64,000 nucleotides of DNA, from positions 3,001,001 to 3,065,000 of the forward strand of contig NC_068561.1 in assembly GCF_022201045.2 (NCBI RefSeq), in the 5' to 3' direction. Below, one piece after another: positions 55,901-64,000 of this stretch (the stretch's first letter is position 1; each line of letters opens with the position of its first letter). A program made the position numbers and the translations under genes. The notes under the pieces were generated by a model. The model did not search any database. It was given only the letters and a program-made list of their open reading frames with translations, and was not told the origin of the DNA. The DNA comes from Citrus sinensis (taxonomy: Eukaryota > Streptophyta > Magnoliopsida > Sapindales > Rutaceae).

Positions 55901-56586
55901 TAAAATTTTTCATTTAGTCAGCTTTGTTTTTGGCACTTTTCTCGCTGCGGTCATTACTCAGGAGATTGATTTCTCAGTAAACTTAATCATCTCTTCCACT
56001 CTTTCTTTCCAATTAATACATACTTGAATTTAATTTCTCTCTGGTACCTGAAGGTTATTAATTATCTACTTTCTCTGTTTATATTTCTTCTTCTCCATTA
56101 TCTTTTCTAATGCGTAATGCTTGATAATAGTAGGTTAAAGGTATTGTAAATCTCTTTGCAAATTTTTTCTGCTGCACAATTTGAGTAATCTTTCTTTTTC
56201 TAATTTTACTCTCAATTTCAAATCGCTTTCACCAATTCTTATATATTTTCAAACTGGTAAGATGATCTATCTCTTAGACAGTACACGAGGTTAGAGTTCG
56301 AATCTTGATTGCCATACAAGAAACCCTAAGCATTATGCGTGTTTGGTATTGTTTTTGACATGCTGTTTCTCATTTTGAAATGCATTTGCTGGGCTTGTCT
56401 TACAATAAACTAAAAATTTATAGAACGAAAAAGAAAATCTTGTTTGGTGGCTTGTTTTAAAATAATATATGAAAATGAAAGGAGAAAAAAATATTTGAGT
56501 GTATGTCTAAAAACATGCAAAATAGTTACAAAACGCATTTGATAGCTTGATTGTTTTATAAACAATGTTAATTCCTTTTTGAACAG
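55900..56586 (+). promoter_or_regulatory. Leader region of the G3BP-like gene, with 5' UTR intron
   Basis: Pyrimidine-rich DNA (tctcttccactctttctttcc) ends near 'ctctctg|gtacctg' (about 56044). The acceptor gaacag lies directly before the ATG at 56587, which suggests a leader intron of about 540 bp. A MITE-like segment (56333 to about 56550: gcgtgtttggtattg ... aaaacgcatttgatag) sits in that intron. Transcription start is not defined. Confidence 0.4.
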
Positions 56587-59182
56587 ATGGCAGCTCTGGC
56601 AGAATCATCTGCTCAGGTAGATCCACAATTGGTGGGAAATTCCTTTGTGGAACAATATTTCAAAGCTCTTCATCAATATCCTGAGCATCTTCACAGGTTT
56701 TATCAGGACTCGAGCTTTGTGAGCCGCCCAGGACCAGATGGTGTTATGACCTCCGTCACAACAATGAAAGTAAGTGCACTATTTTTTAACATGCATGCTA
56801 AATAGACACAGAGATGACAAGATGGCAATTAAAAAAAGGGGACCGAATGACTATGCTAAAGTCTTTTGTTTAAATATCAGTGCTCTTAAAAGAACGTCAT
56901 ATCGGCCGTCATATGATTAACCTGACGGTTTCTTAAATCTTGAGAGTGCAGGAAATAAATGATCAGATCCTCTCGTTGGATTACCAAAATTATCAGACAG
57001 AAATATTGACCGTAGATGCTCAAGCTTCTTACTGTAAAGGAGTTCTTGTTTTGGTAACTGGGTATATGAGTGGAAAGACTGGGAAGAGGAGATTTTCTCA
57101 ATCATTTTTCTTGGCCCCACAAGAGAATGGCTTCTTTGTCTTAAATGATATTTTTAGATTTGTGGATGATGATTTGTCAGTAGGAATGGTCATGCCTATT
57201 AATGATGTTGATAAAACTGCTGCTCCAGTTACTACCACCTCAGCCCCTGAATCTGGTATGTCTTTGTTTGATTTTTGGTGCTACGTACTTTAGTTTTATT
57301 AATTTCTCATTTAATTTTATTGGTTTTGGGTTTAGTATTAAGTTTGCATGTGATATTATGTGATTGGATGGTCGCATACCGACGTGGTAGAAACAGACTG
57401 ACCTAAGATTTCCTCCTATTTTAGATATGAAATCTACAATTGCATTTGCTGATTTTTGGCAACCTAAGATAATATTACTTATATAAATTTTATCAGTGTG
57501 ACACATTATGAGCTTTGTGCTTGCAGAGCCAGTTCAAGTTGCCAATCAGTCAGTGACAAATCATACAACAACCACAATAATGGAAACAGCAAAAACAACT
57601 TTACCTGATGAGGTTATTACTAAGGAAAATGACAAAAAAATCAGTGAAACTTTGCCACAGAATGGTCATGATCAGGATAATCACTCAGTTTCAAATCAAA
57701 CAAGTACAACGACATCTTCAGCTGAGGCTATTAGCACTACTACTACTAACAATGTCAATAGGCCAGCAGAAACCAGCAGCCATGATCATTTGCATAAAAA
57801 GGCAAATGACCATTTAATTCCTGAGAAAAAAAGTGGTGTTGCTAATCATGATCATCCTCCTGTTGTTTCCGAAATTAAAACTCCGAGAACCCCGGATTCC
57901 TCTTCCAGAAAAAGCTTTGCATCAATTGTAAGTTCATGTTTCCATAATTATTGTTTGTCACATATATGTTGCAAGTATTGCTTTCGGAAATTCCTTTTTT
58001 TTTTTTTTTTTTTTAATTTTGATTTGTTTTTGGTTCATTTAGGTACATGCTTTGAAGGACAATTCTTCTCCATTCCAAAATAAGGTTCCTCCTCCTAACT
58101 TAAAAAAAGGATCAAATACAACTCAATCATCAGCTGATCCTTTTAGCAACAATGCCTTAAGAAATAACATTGATGATCAAGCAGGTTTGAATTTTGACCA
58201 TTTCTTATGAACAAATAATTTACCTATTTAAAATGTGAGCCACACTCATGAAATTAATATATATAACTTATTCTTCTATTAATTTCAGTATGGAAAAACT
58301 GGTAATCTCCCTACCACATGTATACATTAATTGTGTTTATGATTCATAAAAATCATTCATATTGAATATAAATGATTATTATAAAATTAATGTAATTTTT
58401 CATTCATGAATTTGTCTTTTCCCCTCTCTTTTTGCAGCCAAGAATCCTGTCATATTTGTTGCAAACTTGCCAATGGATGTGACAGCTGACCAAATGAAAT
58501 CTGTTTTTGTCAAATTTGGACCTATTAAAGCTAATGGTATTAGAATTAGAACCAACCAGGTATGTTTCACTTTTAATTTTCTACTACTTAATCAACACTA
58601 ACTATTTCTACACACAATTAATCATTCCTCACTTGCTTTATAACTCTTTTTTATTTTCAGCTTCGACCAAATTGTTTCAGCTTTGTAGAATTTGAATCTA
58701 TTAGCTCCATGCAAAATGCACTTAAGGTACGCACATATATGTAATGTTAATTTCTTTATTAGCATTTTTAACAAATTCATAATTAATTAATAAGTAATGC
58801 TAGGCATCTTAACATTTAAGTATCAATTTGAGTCCCAACTGATATAATATTCATCCATTAGATAGTGGTTATATAAAATACATCATCCAATAGATGGGTG
58901 ACATATGGTATTGTGACTCAATTTCGGACTCAAATGTTTAAGATCCTAAAAATTATTTTAATTTGTTTTTCTTCCTACTTTTTAAATTTCAATTTACTAA
59001 TTTTCTTGACACAATTAATTACGTATTTTGCAGGCTTCTCCGATCACATTTGGTGATCGAAAAGTTTACGTGGAGCAGAAGAAAGGCAAGTTGAACTGTT
59101 TGAGGAGATTTAGTTTTTTACGGGTTTTAACAGCTCTTATAATTTTCATAATATTTCGTTGCTTGCTTAATGTCAAAACTTC

Positions 59183-59213
<31 letters not shown>

Positions 59214-59948
59214 ACCAAAAAAAAAAAAGAATGTTTTGTGAGCGAAATGTTTATTATAGAGGTAATTGGATATTATGAAAATGGTGAGAAATAAGTTTGT
59301 TGGTTCGTGATCTGAAAATAGTTTTTGGAAATAAAGATATAATCAAATTTGTTGCTAATAAAATTTAAATATAATATAACATAGAAAATAGTGGGAAAAT
59401 AAAAAAAAACTTCATATTGTTTTGAAACATTTTACAAAAGAATTGAAAATGTGGGAGCTATATTTATGTCTTTTTTGGATGTTATAAACAGGAGGAAATG
59501 AAGCAGTGAGTGTGAGAAGAAATGTTGGAAGTACTTCTCAAAACGACAATGTGAGGGGTCGAGTGAACGCTAATGGAAGGATCAACAATGCTCAGGCTGC
59601 TGTGGCCACCGGTCGTGGTGCCGGAGAAAGCCCTAGAACAGCTCAGAAAGCAAATCAAAATGATGGTGTTAGAGGTGGTCGTCAAGGCCAAGTTGAGAAG
59701 AAGTAAGCTACTTCAAATTAATTGCGTTACCAACAATACATATTTAAGGCTTTTCAATCTCTAAACCCGATCCAAATTGACCAGGAAGAATTTATTTATT
59801 GAAGAATTCGCGAAAGATTTTGCCATCCCTAATTATGAAATTTTTTCATTTCCTAGTAATTAAATACAGCATTTAATTTTGTTTTGTTTTCAGAAATACA
59901 GGTTCTGCTCAGGCACCAAAAGCAGCAGCCAGGGCAGCTAAAAAGTGA
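56587..59948 (+). CDS. G3BP-like RNA-binding protein, NTF2 + RRM domains
   Basis: Nine exons give 511 aa: 56587-56769, 56952-57255, 57527-57927, 58043-58184, 58438-58559, 58661-58726, 59034-59085, 59492-59702, 59894-59948 (TGA). Residues ~14-136 form an NTF2-like domain (VGNSFVEQYFKALHQYPEHL, FYQDSSFVSRPGPDG, ILTVDAQASYCKGVLVLVTG, FSQSFFLAPQENGFFVLNDI). A long Thr/Ser/Asn/His-rich disordered part follows. Residues ~347-421 form an RRM with IFVANL (RNP2) and CFSFVEF (RNP1). The tail is Gly/Arg-rich with RG motifs (RGRVNANGR, GRGAGE, RGGRQGQ). This is the layout of plant G3BP proteins, cytosolic RNA binders of stress granules. The seventh intron starts GC (AAAG|GCAAGT) and must be used to keep the frame. 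The exon 3 frame is open past its splice donor, so a retained intron would give a shorter protein. Convergent with the TMEM208-type gene. Confidence 0.92.
59185..59231 (+). repeat. C29 homopolymer followed by A-rich tract
   Basis: There are 29 consecutive C bases (59185-59213), then acc and a run of A. It lies in the GC-AG intron, about 100 bp after the donor. Runs like this are unstable and hard to read, so the length may be inexact. Confidence 0.9.
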
Positions 59949-60872
59949 TTGAAAATTATTTGGTTCGTAATCAGTTAAATATCATTTCTTTGGGTGTGGC
60001 CTGGGAACATTAAGTCCTCTGGTGTTGCATGCCCTTCTCGTTGCAGTCAGAAGCCACTCCCTGCAAAAGAAAAATTGTAATTGTTCAACTATATTACATT
60101 TTTTTTTTCAAATTTTCAATCAAAATTATATATTTTTTCACATTCTTCCCTCTCAATATTTCTTTATTCAAGCATACATTTGCACTAACAAATGTTTTAG
60201 CTCAAGTCCAGCTCATTAGAATCTTTAATGTCATGGGAAAAATTGTGGAACTTATTTGAGTGAACTACCAGAACGAATTGGGAAAACAAAAAAGGGATAA
60301 GCTATGAAGTTACTAAAATATAAACCTAATTCTGCTAAGCAATGAAAATGATTTCGAGCTTAAACCTGCTTTCCAATCACAGGGTTTATTATGTAACATT
60401 TGGATATAGAAAAAATAATTTGTTTAGGAGAATTTATGCATGGAGACGGACGTCACAGGAATTATGCACTTTATCTTTGATAGCTAGTGACTGTCAGAGC
60501 TTATCTTTCATGGCTAGTGATTTCATTCCACAACAATTATGAATTAAAAAGCCACAACATCTCAATCCTGAACCTGCTCTATGTATAAATAAAACAGGAC
60601 TGCAACAATAACAATTGCTTCCAACACCAAGTGAAGAAAATTTTGTACATAGGAAGTATGATTGATACTACTGTCTAGACCTTACCAAGCATTGATTACA
60701 TCAAAATTCCTCCTTTCTTTCACTTGGCAAGGAAAGTGAAATTTCTATTTAGCCATGACAATGTTACCGACTTGAGTAAGTTATGTAATACGATTCAACT
60801 TCTTTTCATGGTAGTCTGAAATTTAAGAGCAGCATTTCTCGTACTTGTAGTAAGATCACTTCAAATGTTTGA
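59949..60872. other. Convergent 3' region of the G3BP-like and TMEM208-type genes
   Basis: 924 bp between the two stop codons. It holds the two 3' untranslated regions. An AATAAA occurs on the + strand near 60587, far from the stop; closer signals are not obvious. No ORF is supported. Confidence 0.5.
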
Positions 60873-63800
60873 TTATCTAGTTCTTGTCTTGACGAACTTG
60901 CCTCGTGAAGTCTTCTTCTCCATCTTTTCCCTCTTTTTGCGAGTCTTTTCATCCTCCGTGTCTCCCTAGTTGACAAAAATCATAGTTTAAAACAGAGTTG
61001 GTATTTATATGTTATTATTACCTTCCAAGATAAAGTGGACAAGTGTGAATAATGTCTACCTCTGAACCTTGCGGCAAAAATCCTTTAATGAAACCAAAGG
61101 ATTGGTACGCTCCAAATGCTGGTATCTGCAACATGGAAAAGAAACTATAGTTACATCTTGACATCTATCTTCATTTGTCTTACCTAAAGCAGTAATTCTC
61201 CAGCAAGTACCTAACACCACTATCTGCAAATATTTCATAATTGGTAACAATTTATACGTACACGTCTTCTACTACCTTGGGCAAAAGGGGAAAAAAAAAA
61301 CCTAATTATTTGAAGGGTAAATCATATGATGCATACAAATGGCTGCATTTAATATAAAAGAAAAACTAAAGCAATTTTGAAGACTATGTTTACACATGTG
61401 CTCTCACTTTTTTGACATGGACACACTTCTTTCTTTCCTATGTATAAGGGTATCTCTAAGAAGGGACACAATGATACCCATAAACTCCAAATCTTAGCAT
61501 TAGCTTGAGCGAAATGAGTGGTTCGTGCAACTTAAATTCCAGGTATTGAGTATGGAAGAACAAGTTCTTTACCACTCAATCACATATTACAGTGCTACAT
61601 GGGAAAAACTTATAGAATAATTCCAAAAAAAGACATGGGAAAAATAACACTGTAGAGGGATGACTTCTATTTTGTAAAGATCTTCTTACCCAAGAAGGGA
61701 CAACCTAACAAGAGTTACGGAGACAAGGGGATGCGCGGGGAGTGGGTGTTGGGGAACTTGTATAAAGCTTCCTTAGTCTTACAGCATGTGTTACTATTTC
61801 CTCAAAGTATGCTATCATCCTGATCTATGGTAGGTAATATGAGATATCTCAAACCAAACACTAGTAAAGTTTTATCAATATTATAGTATCCTATTGGAAC
61901 TTGATTTTTATGTATCTCGTATAAAAAATGAGTTTATCATGTAAATTAGACAATAAAAGCTAAAAATGATGATAAAGAGGTCGGACGTGAGGGTTGGTTG
62001 GGGGGAGGGGGGGGGGGGGAGAGGGAAGTAGAAGTTAACAATAATGCAAATAAAAAGGTTCCAAACAGTCTACAAAGTGTTGACCATTTTGCTACAAGAG
62101 TCTATTCAGACCTGAACAATTGAGCTGATTCAGTATCTGGAAACAGAAAAATTTAACAAGCCCTGATAAACTCATGATAAAAAGCATGTGCTGGCAGACA
62201 ACAGGCTACCCAAACATAACTTCCCAATAGCGACCATTCATATAATGACATAAGAAACGAAAAAGAAAGCTGCCTCACAATGACCAACAAATAAAAACAG
62301 ACAAAAGGGAGACCAACTGTGGAGAAATATTTGTTTTATCAGTCACTCCAGCTAAAGAGCAACTTTCCTATTGAATTTTTTTTTTTTTTTTTTTGGGAAC
62401 TCATTTTCTATTACCTATTCTACCAATATAATTCAAAGTATGATCTTATGCATATACAAGTTGGTCTCAATCACCAAACTCTGAGCTACATACCACACTG
62501 AAAGCCTTATAACAAAAATATTCAAGTTTAGGCATATATAACACAATTTATAAAGAAAATTTAAGTAAATGAATCTTACCACCAGATATGTGTACCAAAA
62601 TTTTTCAGAGAGAATGGACATGACTTGCACAAAGCTTGTGATGTAGATAACATCATGTAAATAGCTGCAAGAGATGACCAACCATAAGACTGTTCTTGTT
62701 ATATACAGAAGCAAATAACCAAGCAAGAAATTGCAATTGGTATTCACAACAGCTGGAAGCAATTTGTTGTTCGTATACAGAAGAGTAAAACATGAACTAG
62801 AATACTAAATTTAGAAATTAGTGTTTGATGAACTAATGACAGAGGAACACTGTAACAACATCAAATATGAAAAGTACTCTCAAAATAATAATTCGACTTT
62901 CGTTATGGCTCAACTCTAAGGTTATCTTTCAGATAGACGACTATCCCTCCCCTACAGTAAAAATGGAAAGGTTATTGATGACACAAGAATAGATGATAGG
63001 GTTATTCTAATAAATCATATAAGAAATGAGGGGAAGATACGAGGAAGGGTATTCAGATTAATTCACAATTGTCAACAAGATGGAAAAAAAATCTAAGGTA
63101 GTTTTTAAGTGAAATTGTTTTTTGGCTAATTATAGCAGGCCAAATTTTGGAAAATCAAGTATATCAAAATCCTTAACAAAATGCACATCACTGTGCAGAA
63201 TTGTATCTGTCTTGAAACAAACTACTCTATTTGCATAAGGCACAGAGATACTAGAATGGCCCTAAAATCAGTCAGCATTTAGCAAATGAACGAAGCATCT
63301 ACACAATCAGCAGGCAACAGCAAGGATTTCTATCATTATTTGCATCTCCATGTGATTATATTATAGATCAGTGATGATTCTTTCTAAAATCAATCATTTT
63401 GGCTGATGTAAGCACTGCAATCTACATGTACCAAAAAAATTAAAGTTGGAGAAACAGAGTGCTTATACATTATCCTTCGGTTTAAACCAACAAACAAAAC
63501 CATCTTCCATAACCTTGATTACTTACCAGTTCAGAAGCCTTTTGACAAGCACTTCATCAAAGGTCATATCAATTAGCAGCTAGCAGCAAAATTATGTATG
63601 CATGTTTGTTTTCTATTCAATTTGTCTATGCACTTCATGTATATCAAAGTTATCAGGTACTTTGCCATCTTTAAACTGATTTATGATTACTTACAAAAAA
63701 TTATAATATTATTAGCTAAGGTGCACTAAACTACAATATAATTGTGGTCAAAATAGTTGCCAGTTTAGTCAACGAATAAAAGAGTGCTATAACATGAATC

Positions 63801-64000
63801 GTAGAAACATCATTTCTTGTTCCTAATGGTATGGTTACATTTCCAAGACTAAAAAGAACCAAACCCCTTATTTCAATCACTTATTTAAGGAAATATGCCG
63901 GCTTAAATTAACCATGCCCCGTTTACAAACATCACAGAACCAGAGATTAAATTGGAAGGAAATAAATGTGAACATGAGGAGCACATACCCACAAATTCCA
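60873..64000 (-). CDS. TMEM208/SND2-type ER membrane protein, C-terminal part
   Basis: Four - strand exons are in the window: 64000-63989 (exon end only), 62664-62580, 61125-61060, 60965-60873 (stop TAA). They splice in phase to GICGYLHDVIYITSFVQVMS..., SEKFWYTYLV, IPAFGAYQSFGFIKGFLPQG and a highly basic tail DEKTRKKREKMEKKTSRGKF...VKTRTR. This matches the C-terminal half of the plant TMEM208 homologue, a small ER membrane protein of the SND targeting route, which brings proteins to the ER independently of SRP. The hydrophobic exon (YLHDVIYITSFVQ...YTYLV) and the next one form the last membrane segments; the basic tail faces the cytosol. The N-terminal exons lie beyond the right edge. Introns of 1.3 and 1.45 kb carry poly-G and poly-T tracts but no recognised element. 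Confidence 0.88.
61993..62027 (+). repeat. G-rich tract in the TMEM208-type gene intron
   Basis: ggttggttggggggagggg followed by more G and gagaggg. On the + strand it could form a G-quadruplex; the gene is transcribed from the other strand, so its RNA would carry the C-rich version. Confidence 0.75.

Noticed and set aside
56270..56330. tRNA/SINE-like B-box (gagttcgaatctt) upstream of the G3BP-like gene
   Set aside because: The A-box partner is weak and no tRNA fold is possible; too little to call.
57508..58083. 191-aa frame taken as exon 3 of the G3BP-like gene
   Set aside because: It includes intron DNA on both sides (before 57527 and after 57927); the spliced version joins in phase to the next exon.
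59028..59294. 88-aa frame with poly-proline
   Set aside because: The prolines come from the C29 intron tract; the real exon is only 59034-59085.

Overview
This is a window of plant nuclear DNA, most likely from a woody eudicot. The evidence is AT-rich intergenic sequence, spliced genes with plant-type introns, plant-only gene forms (a chloroplast release factor and a plant G3BP-like protein) and dense LTR-retrotransposon, hAT and Mutator-type DNA. A Citrus-like rosid would fit, but the sequence alone does not prove a species.

Four functional-looking host genes can be spliced by eye. (1) A plastid peptide chain release factor 2 of the HCF109/PrfB1 type, + strand, 24891-32990, 7 coding exons, 460 aa. 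(2) A CDC50/LEM3 family ALA-interacting subunit (ALIS), - strand, 36536-33609, 8 exons, 341 aa, convergent with the first. (3) A G3BP-like NTF2+RRM protein, + strand, 56587-59948, 9 exons, 511 aa, with a GC-AG intron. (4) The C-terminal exons of a TMEM208/SND2-type ER membrane protein, - strand, 64000-60873, running off the right edge. A fifth gene is dead: an oxidosqualene cyclase (triterpene synthase) pseudogene on the - strand, in pieces between 49355 and 41698.

The left 24 kb is almost wholly mobile DNA. 1-10 kb holds hAT-like termini, a BED zinc-finger hAT remnant, LTR-like pieces and palindromes. 10331-17355 is one complete Mutator-like element (MULE) with terminal inverted repeats and a perfect 9-bp target duplication. 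It carries a FAR1/MURA transposase pseudogene, a seven-copy 124-bp tandem array and an intact GRF zinc-finger ORF running the opposite way. 17.6-22.7 kb is a decayed Ty1/copia element that was hit by two younger LTR-type insertions, each with a 5-bp duplication; then come gypsy and hAT scraps.

The middle (24.9-36.6 kb) is the convergent release factor/ALIS pair. The second intron of the release factor holds a >1 kb inverted duplication of copia DNA. 37-50 kb holds non-autonomous DNA elements, a lone 5S rRNA-like gene, LTRs and the cyclase pseudogene. 50-54 kb holds a pogo/Tigger-type transposase pseudogene and a short, internally deleted copia element with both LTRs. The right 8 kb is the convergent G3BP-like/TMEM208 pair.

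The host genes are unrelated housekeeping functions (plastid translation termination, flippase chaperoning, RNA binding and stress granules, ER targeting) and do not form a pathway. The best candidate for something less described is the MULE with its FAR1 pseudogene, array and intact GRF-finger ORF.
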